The notes under the pieces were generated by a model. The model was given only the letters and a program-made list of their open reading frames with translations, did no database searches and was not told the origin of the DNA. From Planctomycetota bacterium (lineage in GTDB: Bacteria > Planctomycetota > Brocadiia > SM23-32), in the NCBI GenBank assembly GCA_018400625.1, contig JAGYMJ010000099.1, forward strand, positions 1 through 7,586: a stretch of 7,586 nucleotides of DNA, written 5' to 3'. Position numbers and translations under genes: made by a program. Shown here piece after piece: positions 1-6,500 of the stretch. Numbering within the stretch: position 1 is the stretch's first letter; each line of letters starts with the position of its first letter.

Positions 1-2
1 CC

Positions 3-77
3 AATGTGGTCACCACCGGCGCGTTTACCATTCCGCTGATGAAGAAACTGGGCTACCAGCCGAAGCAGGCGGGGGTC
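3..77 (+). CDS. Fragment of TRAP transporter fused permease (4TM/12TM type), truncated at both ends
   Basis: Reading plus-strand frame 3 from the window edge gives NVVTTGAFTIPLMKKLGY followed by QPKQAG. I recognise this as the conserved block of TRAP transporter 4TM/12TM fusion permeases (TAXI-type substrate importers of the inner membrane), where family members continue with a V-E-A-x-A-S-T-G-G-Q stretch. Here the similarity stops near position 77. The frame then runs through bases that encode bS6 on the other strand and hits TAG at 97-99. There is no start codon, because the gene enters from outside the window. The fragment points head-on into rpsF, which is truncated at the same place, so the two partial genes share one junction. 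The simplest reading is a chimeric contig end; a real rearrangement is the alternative. The family call rests on about 24 residues. Confidence 0.6.
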
Positions 78-255
78 CATGTGTCGTTCCCGCTATAGAA
101 TAGGCAAGTTCACCTTCACCCCATTTTTCGACTCTCTCAATTTCTCCGCCATACCTGCCCATCAGTTCTGTTGCGTGCCGGATTATTTCAGGTATTCCTT
201 CATCACCTATTCCCGCATCCACCAGCAACATCGTTTCGTAAAGTTTCTTTTCCAT
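25..255 (-). CDS. rpsF: Small ribosomal subunit protein bS6, 3'-truncated
   Basis: bS6 binds 16S rRNA with bS18 in the platform of the 30S subunit. From the ATG at 255 the protein begins MEKKLYETMLLVDAG and continues through a helix and the segment KWGEGELAYSIAGTTHG, matching the first strand, helix and second strand of S6 (compare the family's K-W-x-x-x-x-L-A-Y-x-I). Native similarity ends near base 76, about 60 residues in. The remaining codons to TAA at 25-27 (PPPASAGSPVSSSAEW) are the reverse complement of a TRAP permease fragment and are not S6. S6 is normally 95 residues or more, so this copy lacks its C-terminal third. I preferred the ATG at 255 over the in-frame GTG at 300 because it gives the family N-terminus; GGAG lies 13 bases upstream. 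It starts 65 bases after the pth stop and is probably in the same operon. Confidence 0.85.
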   Translation of the reverse strand: MEKKLYETMLLVDAGIGDEGIPEIIRHATELMGRYGGEIERVEKWGEGELAYSIAGTTHGPPPASAGSPVSSSAEW

Positions 256-273
256 AATGTTTGCAAATCTCCG

Positions 274-295
274 TTCTTCTTGATAATTTAACGAA
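274..295 (-). promoter_or_regulatory. Leader motif shared with the large secreted gene
   Basis: On the minus strand TTCGTTAAA, then TTA, then TCAAGAAGAA, lying 18-40 bases before the rpsF ATG. Apart from the 3-base insertion it is identical to 7474-7492. It lies within the pth-rpsF gap. Confidence 0.3.
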
Positions 296-304
296 CCCAC
301 TTTT

Positions 305-317
305 TTCTCATTGAGAA
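305..317. repeat. Small inverted repeat just downstream of pth
   Basis: TTCTC-ATT-GAGAA is a perfect 5-bp inverted repeat with a 3-base loop, lying four bases past the pth stop on the minus strand. No U-run follows it in the direction of transcription, so it is not a convincing intrinsic terminator. It could protect or shape the pth-rpsF mRNA; that is speculation. Confidence 0.3.
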
Positions 318-320
318 TAA

Positions 321-902
321 CTATTTAACTACGGTTCCATTGTATCTGTCCATCGCTTCTGTAACTCCGCTGTCTTTCCAACAAATTACGGATTTTGACG
401 CGGCTTCGCCCAATTCATCCAGGTCTTCCTTTTCATGTTTGGGAAAGCGGGACAGAACAAAAGCTCTCACGGGGACTGGATCGGGACAGGGCCCGATGCC
501 AATCCTTAGCCGCGGGAAATCGTCACTTCCCAGACAATCAATCACTGACTGCAGTCCATTGTGGGCACCCGCCGATCCTGACGGACGCATTCGGATAGTG
601 CCAAAGTCAAGATTCAAGTCGTCAGATACAATCAAGATATCCGACAGATCAAGTTTTAACGAATGAACAACTTGAGCAACGGCTTTACCGCTTCTGTTCA
701 TAAAGGTCAACGGTTTGAAGAAAGCGATATCCCCTTTTTCACCAAGTACTCCCCCATATTTCTCTGATTCATAAACAGGCCAATACTTTGTAACAACTTT
801 ATCCAGTACAATCCATCCAAGATTATGGCGGGTGTATTCGTATTTTTCGCCGGGGTTACCGAGACCAACAATGAGCTTTGAAATAACAATTTTACTCTTC
901 AA
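321..902 (-). CDS. pth: Peptidyl-tRNA hydrolase, TTG start
   Basis: Pth cleaves the ester bond of peptidyl-tRNAs released by stalled or abortive translation, recycling tRNA in the cytoplasm. With the TTG start the product is 193 residues, the usual length. Visible family motifs are KLIVGLGNPG (9-18), YTRHNLGW (23-30), KPLTFMNRSG (63-72), SDDLNLDFG (93-101) and SGSAGAHNGL (108-117). Predicted counterparts of the E. coli active-site residues Asn10, His20, Asn68, Asp93 and Asn114 are Asn16, His26, Asn69, Asp94 and Asn115. No ATG or GTG lies close before the conserved N-terminus. TTG at 902-900 follows AGGTGAGG and overlaps the end of bL25 by 11 bases. An ATG at 1010 would add 36 mostly Arg/Lys residues that are merely the shadow of the bL25 Glu-rich tail. 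An ATT start at 890 is possible but poorly placed relative to the SD. The stop is TAG. Confidence 0.93.
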   Translation of the reverse strand: MKSKIVISKLIVGLGNPGEKYEYTRHNLGWIVLDKVVTKYWPVYESEKYGGVLGEKGDIAFFKPLTFMNRSGKAVAQVVHSLKLDLSDILIVSDDLNLDFGTIRMRPSGSAGAHNGLQSVIDCLGSDDFPRLRIGIGPCPDPVPVRAFVLSRFPKHEKEDLDELGEAASKSVICWKDSGVTEAMDRYNGTVVK

Positions 903-1575
903 CTTCCTCCTCACCTTCTTCAGCCTCAAGTTCTTCTTCTTCCTCCTCCTCCTCTTCACGGCCGATAACTTCCGGTTCCGCCATGACGTCTTCTTCAAGC
1001 ATTTCCTCATCTTCTTCGGTCACCATCTCCATAGGCGGCACACAGGTTACAACTACGGAATCAGCATCTTCCACCGCCTTTACACCGTCCGGCAGGTCAA
1101 GTTCACCCACACGCACATCATCGCCGATTTCCAAATCATCAACTTCAACCACTATCTTTTCCGGAATGCTGTTCGGCAGACTCTCTACAACCAAATCATG
1201 CAAAATCATTTCGAGAACCCCGCCGCCTTCGCGAACACCCACCGGATCTCCTTTGGTCTCAACAGCCACGCCCACTTCAATCGTTTCCGTCATCGAGATG
1301 CGACCGACATCAACATGAATGACCTCGTCGCCTAAATGATCATACTGTATCTCCAGCAACTGCACAGGAGTCTTCTCGATATCTGCATCAACGTTAAATA
1401 CCAATGCATGTTCATCGATGAGCTTATTGAGGTCCTTATGTTCAAAACCGAGCATTAAATTGGGTTTGCCTCTGCCATACATAACGGCCGGGATAAGGCC
1501 TTTTCTGCGCATCCTGTTACAGCTTCTCCGTCCCTTTTCTTCCCTGCTGAACGCCTTTAATTCCGGAATATCCAT
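892..1575 (-). CDS. rplY: Large ribosomal subunit protein bL25, CTC/TL5 type, with acidic tail
   Basis: bL25 binds 5S rRNA in the 50S subunit; long forms are called CTC or TL5 and are linked to the general stress response in Bacillus. The 227-residue product has an N-terminal L25 domain (about 3-95, with KGLIPAVMYGRG at 25-36 and VIHVDVGRIS at 85-94). A C-terminal beta domain typical of TL5/CTC follows (about 98-182, with SLPNSIPEKIVVEVDDLEIG at 132-151). After Pro180-Pro181 comes an acidic tail (183-227) ending in nearly uninterrupted Glu, including nine Glu in a row at 207-215. The ATG at 1575 is preceded by AAGGAG at 1588-1593 with 12-base spacing. The gene heads a cluster with pth, whose start overlaps its 3' end, and rpsF. 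Acidic tails are known in this family, but this one is strongly biased. Confidence 0.95.
   Translation of the reverse strand: MDIPELKAFSREEKGRRSCNRMRRKGLIPAVMYGRGKPNLMLGFEHKDLNKLIDEHALVFNVDADIEKTPVQLLEIQYDHLGDEVIHVDVGRISMTETIEVGVAVETKGDPVGVREGGGVLEMILHDLVVESLPNSIPEKIVVEVDDLEIGDDVRVGELDLPDGVKAVEDADSVVVTCVPPMEMVTEEDEEMLEEDVMAEPEVIGREEEEEEEEELEAEEGEEEVEE
897..960 (-). repeat. Purine-only GAR-rich low-complexity tract
   Basis: The bL25 tail is encoded by a long run of GAA/GAG codons, so the minus strand is almost entirely purine and the plus strand almost entirely pyrimidine. The same bases supply the pth ribosome binding site. Tracts like this are prone to slippage and misalignment. Confidence 0.7.
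906..916 (-). promoter_or_regulatory. Ribosome binding site deciding the pth TTG start
   Basis: On the minus strand AGGTGAGGAGG precedes the TTG at 902. AGGTGA sits 8 bases upstream and GAGGAGG 3 bases upstream. The purines come from Glu and Gly codons of the bL25 tail, so the site is embedded in the preceding coding sequence and suggests coupled translation. Confidence 0.55.
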
Positions 1576-1604
1576 CGCTTTAATTCTCTCCTTTTAACTA
1601 ACCT

Positions 1605-1664
1605 GCTGGAATAATATTAAATTTCTCTTTTTGGGAGTGAAATATATAAAAATTTACTTAGTCG
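1605..1664 (-). promoter_or_regulatory. Probable rplY promoter and leader region
   Basis: This stretch upstream of rplY is markedly AT-rich compared with its surroundings and contains -10-like sequences on the minus strand (TATATT near 1643-1648 and TAATATTAT near 1611-1619). I could not find a convincing -35 partner at the right distance, so the region is proposed rather than a specific promoter. Confidence 0.3.
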
Positions 1665-1743
1665 CCCCCCCCTAAGCATCCACAATCTTTTACCACATTC
1701 GAGTCCTCTTGTCAAACGGCAACCGCCCATGGAACCGTAAATG

Positions 1744-1781
1744 TTCAGTGAAAAACGTTACCGCCGGGCTTGCCCCGGTGG
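1744..1781 (+). repeat. Dispersed intergenic repeat, copy A
   Basis: TTCAGTGAAAAACGT is followed by CCGCCGGGCTTGCCCCGGTG plus a final G. It corresponds to copies at 3452-3504 (minus) and 7498-7571 (plus), which share CAGTGAA-x-ACGT and then CCRYCG...GGTGG. This copy has the strongest hairpin. Confidence 0.5.
1751..1781 (-). terminator. Candidate intrinsic terminator for tilS
   Basis: On the minus strand the hairpin CCACCGGG-GCAAG-CCCGGCGG (8 pairs including one G-U) is followed after five bases by TTTTT. It lies about 155 bases beyond the tilS stop. The spacing between stem and U-run is larger than ideal and the hairpin belongs to a dispersed repeat, so the terminator role is uncertain. Confidence 0.35.
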
Positions 1782-1934
1782 AGCGGTTTTGACAAGAGAA
1801 AGTGTAGCAGAAATGAGTTAATTTTGCAAGACAACGAAGCAGTAAATCGTAAAAATAAAGGTTATTCCCCCATCCTCATAGACAAAATCCCAGTTCCTTT
1901 AAGGTGATTTATCACAAAAAAAACGATAGATAAG

Positions 1935-3398
1935 CTAATCAGGAATAAACACCTGAAGTTTAAGGCATTCCTCCTCCGGGCCCTTCAGTTTGCAAAAATC
2001 TGCGATTTCCTCCCCCGCCACCCAAATGATGCGATTATCGGCATCAATAACTACCGGTATCCTGTCGCGTCTCCTGAGCGGGATTTTGCGATCGATAAAA
2101 AAGTCCTTAAGTTTACGCTCTCCGGGGGCCCCGAGCGGATAAAAACGATCCCCGGGACGGCGCAACCGGACAAACAGTGGAAGCTCCAGTTTTCTTAGAT
2201 TGAGATATGCAATACACCTGCCTTTTTTCTTTACAGCATCAAGCCCCCCTTTTGTTTCCAGGCCCTTCTCGATTGAAGCTCTTATGCCGTCATATTCACC
2301 AACGGGGCCGCAGGAGCCTGGAATCGGCAATTCAATCCTATGCGTCTCTGCTTTGCGCGCTTTTTTGAAAATATAGATGCTGGAGTGTTCCCGTCTTGCC
2401 AACACTTTACCTGGTAAAGTCAGTGAACGACCAGGATTTTTGAACAGCATTTCATCCAAACATTTCCAATGATCCCTGCTGAGTTCGGGGGCTTTATCGC
2501 GATTGTGCTGGACATTTTGGATAGCACGCCTGAATATTGCTATTCTCAGGTTTTTTCCAATCTTTACCAATTCTTTAGAATCTAAACTCACCCCCCCACC
2601 TTCTGCATGGTGAGAAATAGCGCTGCTATAAACGTCCACCATATCTTCAAAATAATCGCGCAATTGACATGCATCGAAATTCAATGCTAAGAGTCCGTCG
2701 TTAAGTGCACCGTTCAACCCGGCCTGCAGCTTCGGCATAAGCTTTTGACGTATAAAGTTACGATCATAGCAAAGATCAAAATTTGAACGGTCAATACAAT
2801 ACCGCGCGCCTATAGAATCCAGATAAGTAAGGAGATCATTTTTGGAAACGCAAAGCAAAGGTCGGATAAGACGGATGTCAGAACCGAATTCAATAGGTCT
2901 TACAGGCGGCATAGCAGCAAGTCCGTACAATCCGCACCCACGCATCAATCTTAACAACAACGTCTCGGCCACATCATCCGCATGATGTGCTACGGCGATT
3001 TTAGTTGATTTTTTCTCAATAGCAACGCGTTTGAGAAATTCATAACGCAGCCTTCGGGCCGCCGATTCAACGGTTTCTCCGCTCCGTCCATGCTCATGAA
3101 CAGATACGGAAGAAGCAACAAATTCCAGACCGGATTTTTGAGCCTGTTCTTGACAGAATTTTTGTTCCGCATCCGCATCGGCTCCGCGCAGGCAGTGATT
3201 CATATGCGCCAGGACCAATTCACATGAAAAGTCTTCCCTCCTCTTCAAATCCCAAATAATATTCATCAGCGCCACAGAATCCGGGCCTCCGCTGAACCCC
3301 AGCACAACCCGTTCCCCCCTGTGAAACATATCATGACGGATGATGTGCTCGGCAACCCGATCAGAAACGGATGATTTGTTTTTTTGGCAGCCGGCCAT
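1935..3398 (-). CDS. tilS: tRNA(Ile)-lysidine synthetase
   Basis: TilS uses ATP to attach lysine to C34 of the minor tRNA-Ile (CAU anticodon), converting it to lysidine so that it reads AUA and is charged with isoleucine. The product is 487 residues. The N-terminal PP-loop ATPase domain shows SGGPDS at 36-41, AHMNHCLRG at 64-72 and AHHADDVAETLLLRLMRG at 137-154, all hallmark motifs. The C-terminal TilS domain is clear from about 408 (LFVRLRRPGDRFYPLGAPG, then KLKDFFIDRKIPLRRRDRIP and WVAGEEIAD). I chose the ATG at 3398 over an in-frame TTG at 3425 because AAGGGGGGAGG lies directly upstream. The gene is flanked by intergenic gaps of 359 and 144 bases, so it may be transcribed alone. Nothing is truncated. 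A G7 run lies within it (plus-strand C7 at 2591-2597). Confidence 0.96.
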   Translation of the reverse strand: MAGCQKNKSSVSDRVAEHIIRHDMFHRGERVVLGFSGGPDSVALMNIIWDLKRREDFSCELVLAHMNHCLRGADADAEQKFCQEQAQKSGLEFVASSVSVHEHGRSGETVESAARRLRYEFLKRVAIEKKSTKIAVAHHADDVAETLLLRLMRGCGLYGLAAMPPVRPIEFGSDIRLIRPLLCVSKNDLLTYLDSIGARYCIDRSNFDLCYDRNFIRQKLMPKLQAGLNGALNDGLLALNFDACQLRDYFEDMVDVYSSAISHHAEGGGVSLDSKELVKIGKNLRIAIFRRAIQNVQHNRDKAPELSRDHWKCLDEMLFKNPGRSLTLPGKVLARREHSSIYIFKKARKAETHRIELPIPGSCGPVGEYDGIRASIEKGLETKGGLDAVKKKGRCIAYLNLRKLELPLFVRLRRPGDRFYPLGAPGERKLKDFFIDRKIPLRRRDRIPVVIDADNRIIWVAGEEIADFCKLKGPEEECLKLQVFIPD

Positions 3399-3402
3399 AA
3401 AT

Positions 3403-3413
3403 CCTCCCCCCTT
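3403..3413 (-). promoter_or_regulatory. tilS ribosome binding site
   Basis: AAGGGGGGAGG on the minus strand ends 4 bases before the ATG at 3398. It supports this start over the TTG at 3425, which would place the SD inside the coding region. Confidence 0.7.
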
Positions 3414-3451
3414 GCCTATAATCAATGCCCTTTAATTTTATATGTATAAGT

Positions 3452-3504
3452 ATCATCATCCCACCAGCACAGGACACGATGGAGGAACAACGTGGTTCAC
3501 TGAG
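3452..3504 (-). repeat. Dispersed intergenic repeat, copy B
   Basis: On the minus strand this reads CTCAGTGAACCACGTTGTTC and then a 22-base hairpin-like segment (3482-3461) plus GATGATGAT. The last 31 bases match copy C (7541-7571) at 25 positions, and five of the six differences are transitions. On the minus strand several of these keep pairing through G-U wobble. It occupies most of the gap between tilS and the large secreted gene. Confidence 0.5.
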
Positions 3505-3542
3505 GACCTACTAATTTTCTTTTGACTCACAGTGTTTCCTGG

Positions 3543-6500
3543 TCACTGCAAAGACTTCATATCACCGAAAATCAGGGCGCTGCCGCTTTCATCCAGCGGC
3601 CACAGTACGCAGGTGTGTTCGTCCGGATCGAAAGGTGATTCAGGGCGGGGGAAATTTTCCCCGTAGCGCACCGTATCCGAGACTCTCAATCCGGTGACAT
3701 AAGCGCCGGCGCTCACCGTCAACCGTTCCCCCGGCCAATCCTCCGCTACGCTTTTATGAGGCATCTCACGACTTTGCGGCCTGGGGTGGGCATATTTAAC
3801 CTCGACACCGTCGGCAAAAAGCCGAATTTCCAGGTCCGCCGCCTCTTGATCCGAAGGCTGCCAGGTAAAGGCCAGATGCGTCCAGCGATTGGTCGGCAGA
3901 GCGAAGAAGCTGTGATAGCGTTGTCCCCCGATTCGGGCATAGGTTCCGATATTAATACGTCGGAAAAGCCTGAAACTCCCGCAACTCAGCAGAATCTTAT
4001 CTGATATGTTACTATACGGATCGCTCGTTTTAACCCACATCTCAACGGTACCGCGCTCGCGGTTCATCATTTCACGGGACAAATCGATAGATCCCAGATC
4101 GACAGACCTGTTGATAAAGGCCGCCGTCCCTTTCCACGGGAAATCGATTGATTCGTAGACAGCCGCTTCTTCCACTTTTGGCCTTTTAACGGCAGGAAGT
4201 GCTTGCCGCATAGCAGGATCAGGCATAAACAACTCATCCGGGCACGAGGCGACATATCCAGGGACTCCTTCAAAACGCAAGTAAGTTTCCCCGGCGTTTA
4301 GGAAGGTCAGCGACCAGACCTCATCCTGCTCCGGTTCCCCGGCGTCGAGTTCGACCTCTTCCCATTCATTACGCGGTTGCGTGCCGGATTCCCATCGGTT
4401 CTGAGCAACATTATCACCCTCCGGCGTTTGCACGCCATACTGCACTTCAGCCCTCAACACAGCGCTTTTAATCTTTATCCGGAACTGACCGGTTCGGGCC
4501 GGGACGGTAAAATACCATGTTCGCGCGCGCCTCGGGCGGGTCCAGTTGCCCCCGGCATGGGCTACCCGCCTGTCCAGTGAACATTCGACCAGTCTCAAGC
4601 TCAAAGCGGGATTGACCATATTGGCGGGGACAATCGCATAGGTGCCGGTCTTCCCGTCGGCGGGTATACTGAACTCGACCCTTTCATTTGAAGCGTCCGG
4701 CGGCAATTCAAAGTATCGAATTTCTTGTCCGTCCGGGTCGATCACACGCAGCGCCTGACGCTCCCCCCCCTCGAACCGCTCGATCCACTCGTGTCTGTTA
4801 TGGAAACGCGTCGCATATCCACGATGCAGGTTGACGTCAACAGCAACACTGAAATCACCGTCATTCTCCTGCAATAAATAGTATGCCCAATTGCTCTGCA
4901 ATGCCAGCGGTTCGGCGTCGGGCTCCGGCACAGCGGGGCCTTGGGGTTCGGGAAGTTCTTCAATGTCTTCAAGCAATGCCATAGCCTGCGGTAACTGATA
5001 TCCATGAGTGGCATGGCGTGCAAGGAAATTCCCCCTCAACCCACCGACACCTCTCTCTTTAACAAGTTCAAGCTGCCATGCCAGGAAAGGAAGAAATTTA
5101 TCCTCGCCTGTAAACCAGTAGGCGTGGGCAAGTCCCGAAAGGGTAGCGCCGCGGCCGCCTAAAGTGCTGCCGTGCAGATTACGCTCCCGGCTCAGCAGGG
5201 TCATATCATGGAGGAAAAGGTCTCTCATACGTTCCTCACCTGTTATCTGGTAGTAGAGGATCTTGGCAGGATTCATATAGGCATCATCACGCCGGGTTCC
5301 ATCGCCCTCATAACTCCGATCCACCCCCTGCCCTTCATAGATACGATCGGCCACCTGGTGCATGATGCTGAGATACTCAGGTTTCCAGGTCGCCCAATAC
5401 CCCTCGCTGAACAGCCGCAGAGCGCCGCCTGTTCCCCGGTGACGGTATTCCAGCATATTGCGGTTTTTATCCCTTTCCGCAGCATGCGCCTCAAGATAAT
5501 AGTTCGCCACCTCCCAGGTACGGAGGTTGCCGTTGATATAATAGTCCATCGCCATAAACTCAAAATGATGATCCGGGCCGGTGGCATAAGGGTCGCCGGC
5601 ATAATGAGCAATCCCCCCGTCGCCGCCATAACGCATACCTTTAACCTTCCCCTGGTGGCCCGAGCGCAAAAAATCGCGTCGTGCGTGGACTCCGTACTCG
5701 TCACTGTCCAGGTGACATATGTCGATATCGGTGACATGGCGGGTATTCACCCGATGGAAATCCCATGTCCCGCGGTGTCCCGAACGCAGGAACAAACGCG
5801 GCATCACATTGGGGAAGCCATAGAACATGGAACCCCAGCGCCGCCAGAGTTCGCCGGTGTTGAAAACATCTCCGAAATGTATCCAGCCGTATTGTTCATT
5901 CTGTTCCCGCTGGTTAGAGTAAGTATCCACCACGTATTGGATGAGCGCTTCTATTTCCGGGTAATTTTCGGGATCATAGTGATGCATTCGCCCGAAAAAG
6001 GCTTCGGTCGAACAGACGTATTCGGGAGCCGGCAAGGCGATGACGGGTTTAACGGTCTGAGCGCGGGTCAACCTTTTCGCCGCAGAATCGTTGTGGTTGG
6101 TGAAAAAATTCACATAGATATTATGGGTTTTCCCGACCCCGTAGCCCTGGGTCATCTCGTCCAGCCCGTCACGGTACCAGCGGTTATGAAAGACATGATC
6201 GCCGGGATATTCATCGCCAAGCTGCCATTTTGAAGAAGGGCGAAAATCCAGATGTTCTGTTCCATGGGAAGGCCACAGGTGTATCCTCATCACATCGCCG
6301 TCGGCTTCAAGCTCCGCAGGGTACTGCTGCCAAAAATCACTTAAGCCGGCAAAAGCGCCACGCTGCCCGTCGGAGATGCCGAACCAGCCACCGGCCCGCG
6401 AACCGCTTTGGAGCTTCTGTCCACCGGAGGTTAATTCCCAGGCGTCATGCCGTTTCTGAACCAGACTGTATGATGCATCAGCGGCCGTTTTTTTTACGGT

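Larger units (their letters stand above)
1706..1798. repeat. Structured element with 11-bp inverted ends around an inner hairpin
   Basis: CTCTTGTCAAA at 1706-1716 is the exact reverse complement of TTTGACAAGAG at 1788-1798. The stem can continue past a small bulge by pairing ACCGC (1722-1726) with GCGGT (1783-1787), giving about 16 pairs. Inside lies a second hairpin, CCGCCGGG-CTTGC-CCCGGTGG (1761-1781), and the motif TTCAGTGAA (1744-1752). The inner part is one copy of a sequence also present in two other gaps. The element could be a transcribed structured RNA, a bidirectional terminator or a small mobile-type repeat; the sequence does not decide. Confidence 0.6.
1576..1934. other. Intergenic region between tilS and rplY, 359 bases
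   Basis: No credible gene lies here. Next to rplY (1576-1660) is an AT-rich leader with the rplY ribosome binding site. A C8 tract at 1665-1672 is flanked by CTTAG and CTAAG (1657-1661, 1672-1676). A strongly structured element occupies 1706-1798. The remainder (1799-1934) is AT-rich and holds the near-palindrome GTGATTTATCAC at 1904-1915 and an A8 tract at 1916-1923, just after the tilS stop. Distance and structure suggest rplY has its own promoter rather than reading through from tilS. Confidence 0.7.

Noticed and set aside
903..1010. N-terminal Arg/Lys-rich extension of Pth from the ATG at 1010
   Set aside because: It is the shifted-frame shadow of the bL25 acidic tail. Pth of normal length results from the TTG at 902 with a suitable SD.
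832..1335. Plus-strand open frame rich in Phe and Leu that looks like a membrane protein
   Set aside because: It is the complement of the Glu/Lys-rich bL25 tail; GAR codons on one strand produce Phe/Leu/Ser runs on the other.
1904..1923. GTGATTTATCAC followed by A8, resembling a terminator or operator
   Set aside because: The loop would be two bases, and in the tilS direction the T-run comes before the palindrome, not after. An operator role has no support beyond symmetry.
2591..2597. C7 run in tilS as a possible frameshift
   Set aside because: The reading frame is intact through both TilS domains with family motifs before and after the run.
3531..3549. CAGTG...CACTG inverted repeat over the stop of the large gene as a terminator
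   Set aside because: The stem is only five pairs with a nine-base loop and has no U-run in the direction of transcription.
5172..6233. A 353-codon plus-strand open frame starting with ATG
   Set aside because: It lies wholly antisense to the large secreted gene, has no recognisable domain, and reads as the His/Ile-rich shadow of the lyase-like coding sequence.
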